Shown here: in pieces, positions 35,101-43,511 of the stretch | Position numbering within the stretch: position 1 is the stretch's first letter | Layout of the letters: each line of letters starts with the position of its first letter | Assembly: GCF_003710805.1 (NCBI RefSeq) | Contig: NZ_RHHB01000013.1 | Location: forward strand, 1-64,000 | Length of the DNA stretch: 64,000 nucleotides | Direction: 5' to 3' | From: Agromyces tardus | GTDB lineage: Bacteria; Actinomycetota; Actinomycetes; Actinomycetales; Microbacteriaceae | Program-made: the position numbers and the translations under genes | The notes under the pieces: generated by a model | What the model was told of the DNA's origin: nothing | The model's input: the letters and a program-made list of their open reading frames with translations, nothing else | Database searches by the model: none

Positions 35101-36200
35101 CCTCGACGGCGCGGTTCCCGCAACGCGCGGCCGGGGTGTTCCCACGCGCGGACGGCGGCGAGCTCGTCGCCGTCGGGGTCGCGGAACCGGTGTTCTCCAG
35201 GTGGGGCCTCGACGGCGGCGGCGCGGTCACCCGCGTGATCGCCTCCGGGGCACATGGTGCCGTGGGCTACGACCCCGCGGGGTCCGCGGTGCTCGTCTCC
35301 GACGGTTCCTCGCGGCTGCACGTCTGGGACACGAGCGCCGACGAGAGCAGGCTGGTGCTCCCCGAGACCACCTCACGCGCTCTCTGGGCCGGCGACGACC
35401 TGCTCCTCGCGGGGATCACGCCGGGCGGCGGCCCCGTTCTGCTGGATGCCACGACCGGCGAGCTCCAGCCGAGCGACGGCGTACCGTCGCTCACCGATTC
35501 CGCGTGGACCGGTCCGGCGGGTCGACGCACCGTGGTCGCCGCGGGCGGCAACGACCTGCGCGTGATCGACCCGGCCACGGGCGAACGGCTCGCCGGACCG
35601 TTCGACCTCGGCGCCCGGCCGACCTCGGTGAGTCTGCTCGCGGACGGCTCGCGCCTCCTCGTGACGACGCTGCTGGGCGGTGTCTCGACGAGCCGGGTGC
35701 TCGACGCCGCAGACGGCGAGGCCGTCTCGCCGGAACTCGTCGGACCATCGATCACGACGGCGGCGGGCGACACCCTCGTCGGCGCCTACGGGACGCGCCT
35801 CCTGACCTACGACCCGGCCGGCCTCTCCGTGACCGGGTCGCTGCCGAGCGCCGCTGCCGGCATCACCTCGCTGCAGGCGAGCACCGACGGCAGCACGGTG
35901 CTGGCGACGGGGACCGACGGATCGGCGACCCTCTTCGATCTCGACGGCGGCGTGCAGTTGGGCGACGCGATCCCCTCGGCCGGCGGCGACGGATTCGCGG
36001 CCTCGCTGAGGCCTGACGGCGGTGAGCTCGCGGTGGCACTCACGGACGGACTGCAGCTCTGGGACCTCGATCCCGATGTGCAGGCCGAGGCTGCCTGCCG
36101 GATCGCGGGGCGCGACCTCACGCGAGCGGAATGGGACACCTACCTCGGTGCGATCGCGTCCTACCGCTCGACGTGCGGGTTCGGGTCCACTGACGGGTGA
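32103..36200 (+). CDS. Transmembrane BTAD (SARP-like) regulator with nSTAND NTPase and beta-propeller
   Basis: A 1,365-residue multidomain regulator. Residues 1-95 are an OmpR/SARP winged helix (WQKQVQALVSRVRRRLG, ending VTTAQGYALGV). Residues 97-240 are the BTAD helical domain (ALELWRGPAFSDV, DALAALRRLREELETRLG). Residues 255-560 are an nSTAND1 NTPase: entry motif NPYKGLRPF, Walker A VVGPSGSGKSS (about 291), Walker B VVIIDQFEDAF (about 331). A single transmembrane helix (LASAVVLLVASVTATAFAV) lies at about 648-668. Residues 680-1365 are WD40/PQQ-like propeller repeats, expected outside the cell. This suggests a one-component sensor: ligand outside, ATP switch and DNA binding inside. It likely acts at the phased repeats upstream. 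Confidence 0.9.
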   Translation: MGIDVLGTLSTDDAALSPQERAVVAALAVDPGREVRPGDLAEACWGEDVPRTWQKQVQALVSRVRRRLGPGVIVTTAQGYALGVDPETLDSVRFEHLVERARRHQGDGDPERAIAGYERALELWRGPAFSDVAAWPPASVEAARLDEMRRGAEEELLQAHLDCGEHHSVIAEAERLVRAEPLSERRWSILAIALYRSGRQADALAALRRLREELETRLGVDPGAGIAALETDILRQDPRLDPPSAPRATRAGNPYKGLRPFRIEDAGDFFGREPEIAAVLQRLEQVHLVAVVGPSGSGKSSLVLAGVAPRLRDRGRAPVILTPQDRLRIGDVVIIDQFEDAFHPGWTGADSAAYCDAVAQIVEAGHDVILDLRSDALDRCIADPRLGPFVTRGLVVLAPPSADALRLAIEEPARFAGLRVEHGLTELVLRDAAGQPGVLPHLSHALAETWRQREGSVLTVEAYESVGGIGGAIARSAEELYLGLTTEERAQCQALLRRLVSLTPDGRTVQHRVAVGPLRQDAHRSAIIARLVDARLVSVVDDTITVAHESLATAWPRLHAWLEQDAEGARVLAQLAAAAESWDQAGRPADELYRGARLRTALEWRGTSSPDLTRTESDFLDASAEREFADERRATARARRERRQNRVLRGALASAVVLLVASVTATAFAVRGAEDAARERRSADIGALVGTSLSLRSSQRAVAALLAVEAHARWPEDPRTRASLMGTFTAAPALVGTSTVGGTERIVAAPLPGGDEAVVLREDGTAGVYDVATARLVRDLEVPPSPAAFARPPLVAVSSGGATAVIVRPVAIGSDVFDFTAASELVAVDLGSGEAIAPPETLSIGAAGLAVDAAGSRAAAVGLDGRIRIVDLDTMWSASVEDVEPAGRIAVAFLDDGGLVIGSTDAVTILDPAERTVVRRFAVPPGFAGGTIATAGSTVVAAGDAGITLIDIASGGPMWKRDADSAAAACTSLTVSPVHEAVWCTTEAGEIVQHDLTTGASTARFPQRAAGVFPRADGGELVAVGVAEPVFSRWGLDGGGAVTRVIASGAHGAVGYDPAGSAVLVSDGSSRLHVWDTSADESRLVLPETTSRALWAGDDLLLAGITPGGGPVLLDATTGELQPSDGVPSLTDSAWTGPAGRRTVVAAGGNDLRVIDPATGERLAGPFDLGARPTSVSLLADGSRLLVTTLLGGVSTSRVLDAADGEAVSPELVGPSITTAAGDTLVGAYGTRLLTYDPAGLSVTGSLPSAAAGITSLQASTDGSTVLATGTDGSATLFDLDGGVQLGDAIPSAGGDGFAASLRPDGGELAVALTDGLQLWDLDPDVQAEAACRIAGRDLTRAEWDTYLGAIASYRSTCGFGSTDG

Positions 36201-36243
36201 GGCGGGGACGCCTGCTCGTCGCCGGGGCCCTCGGCATGCCGGC

Positions 36244-36271
36244 GGCGGGGCCGGCCGAAGCCGACCCCGCC
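36244..36271 (-). terminator. UUCG-loop hairpin after the nucleotidase gene
   Basis: On the minus strand: GGCGGGG-U-CGGC, loop UUCG, GCCG-G-CCCCGCC, twelve pairs counting one U-G. On the plus strand that pair would be a C/A mismatch, so the minus transcript is the functional one. No T tract. The same 28-bp element recurs at 38282. Confidence 0.65.
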
Positions 36272-36309
36272 GCGCTGGTGGTGGTGCGTGGTGCGGGTGC
36301 GACCGGAGG

Positions 36310-38169
36310 TCAGAACACGGGCGTGCCGTTCCGCACGAGCCGCCAGTTCTCGACGTGGAAGTCGGCCGGATCGATCGTGCCCGCCGCCGAGGCGTACGAC
36401 ACGATCGCCTCCCGGATGGCCACCTGGGCGTTGTAGACCACCGGGGCGCCCGCGATGTGCGGGAACCCGCCGCCGCCGGACTGGCGGTAGTTGTTGACCG
36501 CGACGAGGAACTGCTGGTCGGATGCGACGGGCGCACCGTTGTAGGCGAGGCCCACGATGCGCGAGCCGACCGGCTGGGAGATGTCGACGCCGTACTCGAC
36601 GCCCGAGAACTGGTCGTAGTTGTAGTCGGGCGTGTTGCCGGCGTTGGTCCACGTCGCCGGCGCCACCGGTGCCGCGGGATCCACCTGCACGAAGTACTTC
36701 GCCGAGTACTCGAGGTAGTCCTTGATCTGGGCTCCCGTGAGGATCGAGGCGAGCAGCGTGTTGTCGTAGATGTAGAGTCCCGCGACGTCCTTGATCGTGA
36801 CCTGGCCGGCCGGGAACGTGGCCGCGCGGTTGAACGGCGCGGCAATCGAGACGACGGGCAGCGCCGCCTCGGGCGTGCCCGCCACCGCCGCGGCGACGGT
36901 CGCCGTCTGCACGGCGTTCACGTAGTCGAGGATCGCCGTGTCCTTCCAGCACGCCTCGGCCGCCGACATGGCCTCGGTCGAGACCGCCACCGGCGTGTTG
37001 ACGTAGGCGACGACCGCCTCGTGCTGGGCCTTGACGACGGCGACGAGCGCGGGGTCGTCGACCACGGTGTTCGTGTTCACGGTCAGCGCCGAGCCCGTGG
37101 TGACGCTCCACTTGCCGCGGGCGAACTCGAGCGTGAGGTCGAACACGCTCACCCGCTGACCCCAGTTCTTCGGCTCGCTGAGCACCACCTGCCGACCGGT
37201 CTGGGCGTTCGTGACCAGGCGCTGCGGCACGTCCTTGTGGGCGTGCCCGAACAGGATCGCGTCGATGCCGGGCACCTGCTCGGCGACCAGCGCGGCGGCG
37301 TTCTCGATGGGAAGGTCGCCGACGTACGAGGAGGTGCCGCTGTCGCCCGCATGCGCGCTCACGACCACGACATCGGCTCCCGCGGCACGGATGACCGGCA
37401 CCCACCGGGCCGCCGCCTCCACGAGGCCCTGCACTTCGAGCTTGCCGCTCACGTTCGCCTTGTCCCAGATCACGACACCGGGGTTGGTGAGGCCGAGCAC
37501 GCCGACACGGATCGGCGGACGCCCCTTCACCTTCATCCGCTTGATCGTGTACGGCGTGAAGGCGGGCACCTTCGTGCCGGCGTGCACGGCGTTCGCGGCG
37601 AGCACGTCGGCGTCCATCTGCGAGATCCAGTAGTCGAGGAAGTCCAGGCCGTAGTTGAACTCGTGGTTGCCGAGCGCGACGGCGTCGTAGCCGATCGCGT
37701 TCATCTGCGCGGCCATCGGATGGATCGCGCCGGATTGGGTGACGGGGTCGACGAGCGCGTAGTAGAACCCGAGCGGCGAGCCCTGGATGGTGTCGCCGGC
37801 GTCGAACAGCAGCGTGTGCTCCCGCCCGCGATCGGCCCGGATCTGGTTCACGACGCTCGACACCCGCGCGAGGCCGACGGCGTTGCCGGCGCTGTCGCTG
37901 AAGGTGGCGTCCTTGTAGTAGTCCCAGTTCACGGCGTTGCTGTGCAGGTCGGAGGTGCCCATGATCGTGATGGTCACGGAGTCGTCGCCGGGCGCGGCCT
38001 GGGCGGAGCCGGGCCATCCGGCCGCCGCGAGCACGCCGGCGGCCGACAGGCCGACCAGTACGTTGCGTCGGCTGACGCCGGGGGTCGTGGGCTCCAGTTC
38101 GTCGTCGGGGACGGCGCAGGAGCACCAGCGTGGAGTGGGTTCGGGGTCACGGTGCGTGTGCAGGGTCAT
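36310..38169 (-). CDS. Tat-exported 5'-nucleotidase / cyclic nucleotide phosphodiesterase family
   Basis: About 619 residues. A twin-arginine signal (SRRNVLVGLSAAGVLAAAG, ending AQA) directs folded export. The metallophosphatase domain has GTSDLHSN (DxH), FDAGDTIQG, ALGNHEFNYG (GNHE), a later AHAG and FGHAHKD (GHxH). The C-terminal nucleotidase substrate domain follows from about residue 395, with YDNTLLASILTGAQIKDYLE, NYDQFSG and NYRQSGGGG. This matches CpdB/UshA enzymes that release phosphate and nucleosides from external nucleotides. ATG 38169 preferred to a GTG at 38187; neither has a strong Shine-Dalgarno. Flanked by two copies of the UUCG hairpin. Confidence 0.92.
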   Translation of the reverse strand: MTLHTHRDPEPTPRWCSCAVPDDELEPTTPGVSRRNVLVGLSAAGVLAAAGWPGSAQAAPGDDSVTITIMGTSDLHSNAVNWDYYKDATFSDSAGNAVGLARVSSVVNQIRADRGREHTLLFDAGDTIQGSPLGFYYALVDPVTQSGAIHPMAAQMNAIGYDAVALGNHEFNYGLDFLDYWISQMDADVLAANAVHAGTKVPAFTPYTIKRMKVKGRPPIRVGVLGLTNPGVVIWDKANVSGKLEVQGLVEAAARWVPVIRAAGADVVVVSAHAGDSGTSSYVGDLPIENAAALVAEQVPGIDAILFGHAHKDVPQRLVTNAQTGRQVVLSEPKNWGQRVSVFDLTLEFARGKWSVTTGSALTVNTNTVVDDPALVAVVKAQHEAVVAYVNTPVAVSTEAMSAAEACWKDTAILDYVNAVQTATVAAAVAGTPEAALPVVSIAAPFNRAATFPAGQVTIKDVAGLYIYDNTLLASILTGAQIKDYLEYSAKYFVQVDPAAPVAPATWTNAGNTPDYNYDQFSGVEYGVDISQPVGSRIVGLAYNGAPVASDQQFLVAVNNYRQSGGGGFPHIAGAPVVYNAQVAIREAIVSYASAAGTIDPADFHVENWRLVRNGTPVF

Positions 38170-38281
38170 GGGACACGATGCGACCACACGCGGGCACCCC
38201 CTGACAAGGGGTTGAGCATGATCGGTTCGTGCTCATTCGCGCACGGGGAGAACGGGCGGTGGACGACGGGTGAACGCCGAC

Positions 38282-38309
38282 GGCGGGGCCGGCCGAAGCC
38301 GACCCCGCC
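38282..38309 (-). terminator. UUCG-loop hairpin after ilvC (second copy)
   Basis: Identical 28-bp sequence to 36244-36271, 35 bp beyond the ilvC stop. Same minus-strand UUCG tetraloop hairpin with a U-G pair; no T tract. Probable end of the ilvDBNC transcript. Confidence 0.65.
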
Positions 38310-38343
38310 GTGCGGGTGCGCAGGAGTGCAGGTGGGTTCGCGG

Positions 38344-39399
<1,056 letters not shown>

Positions 39400-39442
39400 T
39401 CAGGTGACGGATGCCGCGGCGCCGTGCCGCCGCATCCGCGGA

Positions 39443-39952
39443 TCAGTTCTTGAAGACGCGCTCGGTGATCGACTTGCCGCCGCGGCCGATGGCGAGCAGG
39501 CCCGACTGGGCGATCTCCTTGATGCCGTAGGGCTCGAGCACCTTGAGCAGCGCGGTGGTCTTGCCGGAGTCGCCGGTGACCTCGATGACGAGGGCGTCGG
39601 TCGACACGTCGACGACGCGGGCGCGGAAGAGGTTCACGGCCTCGAGCACCTGCGAGCGGGTGGTGTTGTCGACGCGCACCTTGATGAGCAGGTGCTCGCG
39701 CTGCACCGACTGGGCCGGGTCGAGCTCGACGATCTTGATGACGTTGATGAGCTTGTTGAGCTGCTTCGTGACCTGTTCGAGCGGCAGGTCCTCCACGTCG
39801 ACCACGACCGTGATGCGGGAGAGCCCCTCGATCTCGGAGCGGCCCACGGCGAGGCTCTCGATGTTGAAGCCGCGGCGGGCGAACAGCCCCGCGACGCGTG
39901 TCAGCAGACCCGGCTTGTCCTCGACGAGGAGCGAGAGAACGTGCGTCGACAT
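39443..39952 (-). CDS. ilvN: Acetolactate synthase small (regulatory) subunit
   Basis: A 169-residue subunit with an N-terminal ACT domain (HVLSLLVEDKPGLLTRVAGLFARRGFN; shown as LLVEDKPGLLTRVAGLF) and a C-terminal ALS-SS domain ending in SGLLAIGRG. It binds valine and activates/feedback-regulates IlvB. Starts 2 bp after the ilvB stop, so tightly coupled; ilvC begins 70 bp later. Confidence 0.97.
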   Translation of the reverse strand: MSTHVLSLLVEDKPGLLTRVAGLFARRGFNIESLAVGRSEIEGLSRITVVVDVEDLPLEQVTKQLNKLINVIKIVELDPAQSVQREHLLIKVRVDNTTRSQVLEAVNLFRARVVDVSTDALVIEVTGDSGKTTALLKVLEPYGIKEIAQSGLLAIGRGGKSITERVFKN

Positions 39953-39954
39953 GG

Positions 39955-41757
39955 TCAGTCCTCCTCGCTGAATGCCGGCGAGTGATCGCGGGCGTACTGG
40001 ATGTAGCTGTTCGAGACGCCCTGCGGCACCATCGGCCACACCATGGCGTCGGCCGACACGACGAAGTCGATCACGACCGGGCGGTCGTTGGTCTCGAGCG
40101 CGAGCTTGATCGCGGCGTCGACCTCCTCCTCCTTCGTGACGCGGATGCCGAGCGCGCCGTAGGCCTCGGCGAGCGCCACGAAGTCGGGCACGCGCACCGA
40201 GTCGTGCCCGGTGTTCAGGTCGGTGTTCGAGTAGCGGCCGTCGTAGAACAGCGTCTGCCACTGGCGCACCATGCCGAGCGAGGAGTTGTTGATGATCGCG
40301 ACCTTGATGGGGATGTCGTTCAGGGTGCAGGTCGCGAGCTCCTGGTTGGTCATCTGGAAGCATCCGTCGCCGTCGATCGCCCACACGACGCGGTGCGGCT
40401 CGGCGACCTTCGCGCCCATGGCCGCGGGGACGCCGTAGCCCATGGTGCCGGCGCCGCCCGAGTTCAGCCAGGCGTTGGGACGCTCGTACTTGATGAACTG
40501 CGCCGCCCACATCTGGTGCTGGCCGACGCCCGCGGCGTAGACGCCCTCGGGCCCGGTGAGCTCGCCGATGCGCTGGATGACGTACTGCGGCGCGAGGAGG
40601 CCGTCGGACGGCTGCGAGTAGCCGAGCGGGAACTCCGAGCGGAGCCCCTCGAGCGTGGCCCACCACTCGTCGAGGTCGGGCGTGGTCTGCTTGACGGCCT
40701 CGCGGTACGCGGCGAGCAGGTCGACGAGCACCTCCTTGGCGTCGCCCACGATCGGCACGTCGGCCGTGCGGATCTTGCCGATCTCGGCCGGGTCGATGTC
40801 GACGTGCACGACCTTCGCCTCGGGGGCGAAGAGCGCCGCCTTGCCCGTGACGCGGTCGTCGAAGCGGGCGCCGAGCGCGATGAGCAGGTCGGACTCCTGC
40901 AGCGCGAGCACCGCGGGCACGGTGCCGTGCATGCCGGGCATGCCCAGGTTCTGCCGGTGCGAGTCGGGGAACGCGCCGCGGGCCATGAGGGTCGTGACGA
41001 CGGGGATGTTCGTGGCCTCGGCGAGCGCGAGCAGCTCTTCGGAGGCGCGCGAGCGGATGATGCCGCCGCCCACGTAGAGCACGGGGCGCTTCGCCTCCGC
41101 GATGAGCTGGGCCGCCGCGGAGACCTGCTTGCCGTGCGCCTTCATGATCGGCCGGTAGCCGGGCAGGTCGAGCTTCGGCGGCCAGCGGAAGGGGAACGTC
41201 GCCTGCTGCGCGTCCTTCGTGATGTCGACGAGCACGGGACCGGGGCGTCCGGTGGTGGCGATGTGCACGGCGGCGGCGATGGCCGCGGGGATCTCGTCGG
41301 CGCGCTTCACGAGGAACGAGTGCTTCGTGATCGGCATCGTGATGCCGACGATGTCGGCCTCCTGGAAGGCGTCGGTGCCCATGAGGTTCGAGAACACCTG
41401 GCCGGTGATCGCGAGCAGCGGCACGGAGTCCATGTGGGCGTCGGCGATCGCGGTCACGAGGTTCGTGGCGCCCGGGCCCGAGGTCGCGATCGCGACGCCG
41501 AGCTTGCCCGACGACGAGGCGTAGCCCTCGGCGGCGTGGCCGGCGCCCTGCTCGTGGCGCACGAGGATGTGGCGGAGCTTGCGGCTGTCGAGCAGCGGAT
41601 CGTAGACGGGCAGGATCGCGCCGCCGGGGAGCCCGAAGACGTCGGTGATGCCGAGGAGCTCGAGCGAACGGACGACCGCCTGGGCTCCCGTGAGGAGCTC
41701 AGGCGTGCCGTGGGGCAGGTTGGCGGGCGATGGCACGGCAGTTGATTCCGTGGACAT
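39955..41757 (-). CDS. ilvB: Acetolactate synthase large subunit
   Basis: A 600-residue TPP- and FAD-dependent enzyme. [12 protein letters not shown] and [14 protein letters not shown] (catalytic Glu region) in the Pyr domain, [31 protein letters not shown] (in part: [10 protein letters not shown]) in the FAD domain, and the TPP/Mg2+ motif [14 protein letters not shown] (GDG...N) near residue 460. It makes acetolactate from pyruvate. Between ilvD (47-bp gap) and ilvN. No leader-peptide attenuator is seen in the short upstream gap. Confidence 0.97.
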   Translation of the reverse strand: MSTESTAVPSPANLPHGTPELLTGAQAVVRSLELLGITDVFGLPGGAILPVYDPLLDSRKLRHILVRHEQGAGHAAEGYASSSGKLGVAIATSGPGATNLVTAIADAHMDSVPLLAITGQVFSNLMGTDAFQEADIVGITMPITKHSFLVKRADEIPAAIAAAVHIATTGRPGPVLVDITKDAQQATFPFRWPPKLDLPGYRPIMKAHGKQVSAAAQLIAEAKRPVLYVGGGIIRSRASEELLALAEATNIPVVTTLMARGAFPDSHRQNLGMPGMHGTVPAVLALQESDLLIALGARFDDRVTGKAALFAPEAKVVHVDIDPAEIGKIRTADVPIVGDAKEVLVDLLAAYREAVKQTTPDLDEWWATLEGLRSEFPLGYSQPSDGLLAPQYVIQRIGELTGPEGVYAAGVGQHQMWAAQFIKYERPNAWLNSGGAGTMGYGVPAAMGAKVAEPHRVVWAIDGDGCFQMTNQELATCTLNDIPIKVAIINNSSLGMVRQWQTLFYDGRYSNTDLNTGHDSVRVPDFVALAEAYGALGIRVTKEEEVDAAIKLALETNDRPVVIDFVVSADAMVWPMVPQGVSNSYIQYARDHSPAFSEED

Positions 41758-41804
41758 TCGGTTCCTGTTCTGGTGGACGGTGTGTGTGCGGATGGACGCA
41801 GCAC

Positions 41805-43499
41805 TCAGCCCGTGGTCGCGCCTTCGGCTGCGGAGCGCACGAGCTTGGAGTACTTCGCGAGGACGCCTCGGGTGTAGCGCGGGGGAAGCGGAGCCCAGCC
41901 TTCACGGCGGGCGGCCAGCTCGGCGTCGTCGACCAGTAGGTCGATCGTGCGAGCTGCGATATCGACCCGTATGAGATCACCATCGCGCACGAAGGCGATC
42001 GGACCTGCGTCCACCGCCTCCGGTGCCAGATGGCCGATGCACAGACCGGTTGTGCCGCCTGAGAATCGACCGTCCGTCAAGAGTAGTACATCTTTTCCGA
42101 GGCCGGCGCCCTTGATGGCGGCGGTGATGGCGAGCATCTCGCGCATTCCGGGGCCGCCCTTGGGGCCCTCGTAGCGGATCACCACGACGTCGCCGTGCTT
42201 GATCTCGCCGGCGGTGAGGGCATCCATCGCGGCGCGCTCGCGCTCGAACACGCGGGCGGGGCCCTCGAAGGTCGCGGCGTCGAATCCGGCGGTCTTCACG
42301 ACCGCGCCCTCGGGCGCGAGCGAGCCGTGCAGGATGGTGAGTCCGCCGGTCTCGTGGATCGGGTTGTCGAGCGTGCGCAGCACCTCGCCGTCGAGCGGCG
42401 GGATGTCCATCTCGGCGAGGTTCTCGGCGAGGGTCTTGCCGGTCACGGTGAGCGCGTCGCCGTGCATGAGCCCCGCGTCGAGCAGGGCCTTCATGAGCAC
42501 GGGCAGGCCGCCGCGGCGGTCGACGTCGTTCATGACGTACTTGCCGAAGGGCTTGAGGTCGCCGATGTGGGGCACCTTGGAGCCGATGCGGTTGAAGTCG
42601 TCGAGGGTGAGCTCCACCTCGGCCTCGCGCGCGATCGCGAGCAGGTGCAGCACGATGTTGGTCGAGCCGCCGAGCGCCATGCCGACGGCGATGGCGTTCT
42701 CGAACGCCTGCTTGGTGAGGATCTGGCGCGCCGTGATGCCGTGCTCGAGCAGGTTGACCACGGCCTCGCCCGAACGGTGGGCGTAGTAATCGCGGCGACG
42801 GTCGGCGGATGCCGGTGACGCCGACCCCGGGAGCGAGAGCCCGAGTGCCTCGGCGACCGATGCCATGGTGTTCGCGGTGTACATGCCGCCGCAGGCGCCC
42901 TCGCCGGGCGCGAACGCGCACTCGATGCGCTTGGCGTCGGCCTCGCTCATGGTGCCGGCGCGCACCGCGCCGACGGCCTCGAACGAGTCGATGATCGTGA
43001 TGTCCTTCTCGGTGCCGTCGGAGAGGCGCACCCACCCGGGCGCGATCGATCCGGCGTAGAGGAACACCGACGCGAGGTCCAGGCGCGCGGCGGCCATGAG
43101 CATGCCCGGGATCGACTTGTCGCAGCCCGCGAGGAGCACCGAGCCGTCGAGTCGCTCGGCCTGCATGACGACCTCGACCGAGTCGGCGATGACCTCGCGC
43201 GACACGAGCGAGAAGTGCATGCCCTCATGGCCCATCGAGATGCCGTCGGAGACCGAGACGGTGCCGAACTGCAGCGGGTACCCGCCGCCGCCGTGCACGC
43301 CCTCCTTCGCCGCCTGCGCGAGGCGGGCCAGCGAGAGGTTGCACGGGGTGATCTCGTTCCACGAACTCGCGATGCCGATCTGGGGCTTGTCCCAGTCCGC
43401 ATCGCCCATGCCGACCGCGCGGAGCATCCCCCGGCTGGTCATGGCCTCGATGCCATCGGTGACGGTGCGACTACGCGGTTTGGGATCGAACTCCGACAT
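41805..43499 (-). CDS. ilvD: Dihydroxy-acid dehydratase
   Basis: A 564-residue Fe-S dehydratase. Cluster Cys motifs [18 protein letters not shown] and [17 protein letters not shown] are intact, and [19 protein letters not shown] near the C-terminus is diagnostic. Converts dihydroxy-acids to the 2-oxo acids of Val and Ile. The ATG has no Shine-Dalgarno but TAGACT ends 6 nt before it, so a leaderless promoter is likely. It begins only 9 bp after the stop of the trehalose gene. Confidence 0.97.
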   Translation of the reverse strand: MSEFDPKPRSRTVTDGIEAMTSRGMLRAVGMGDADWDKPQIGIASSWNEITPCNLSLARLAQAAKEGVHGGGGYPLQFGTVSVSDGISMGHEGMHFSLVSREVIADSVEVVMQAERLDGSVLLAGCDKSIPGMLMAAARLDLASVFLYAGSIAPGWVRLSDGTEKDITIIDSFEAVGAVRAGTMSEADAKRIECAFAPGEGACGGMYTANTMASVAEALGLSLPGSASPASADRRRDYYAHRSGEAVVNLLEHGITARQILTKQAFENAIAVGMALGGSTNIVLHLLAIAREAEVELTLDDFNRIGSKVPHIGDLKPFGKYVMNDVDRRGGLPVLMKALLDAGLMHGDALTVTGKTLAENLAEMDIPPLDGEVLRTLDNPIHETGGLTILHGSLAPEGAVVKTAGFDAATFEGPARVFERERAAMDALTAGEIKHGDVVVIRYEGPKGGPGMREMLAITAAIKGAGLGKDVLLLTDGRFSGGTTGLCIGHLAPEAVDAGPIAFVRDGDLIRVDIAARTIDLLVDDAELAARREGWAPLPPRYTRGVLAKYSKLVRSAAEGATTG

Positions 43500-43505
43500 G
43501 CGTCG

Positions 43506-43511
43506 AGTCTA
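43506..43511 (-). promoter_or_regulatory. -10 element of ilvD, overlapping the otsAB stop codon
   Basis: TAGACT on the minus strand, 6 nt before the ilvD ATG. Its first three bases are the TAG stop of the upstream gene. This gives ilvD its own leaderless promoter in addition to any read-through. Confidence 0.55.

Noticed and set aside
31623-35321. A 1,232-codon minus-strand frame over the BTAD regulator
   Set aside because: Composition is Arg/His/Asp/Glu repeats with no motif; the plus-strand frame has clear wHTH, Walker and propeller motifs.
41758-41804. Branched-chain amino acid attenuator leader before ilvB
   Set aside because: The gap to ilvD is only 47 bp, with no leader peptide or alternative hairpins.
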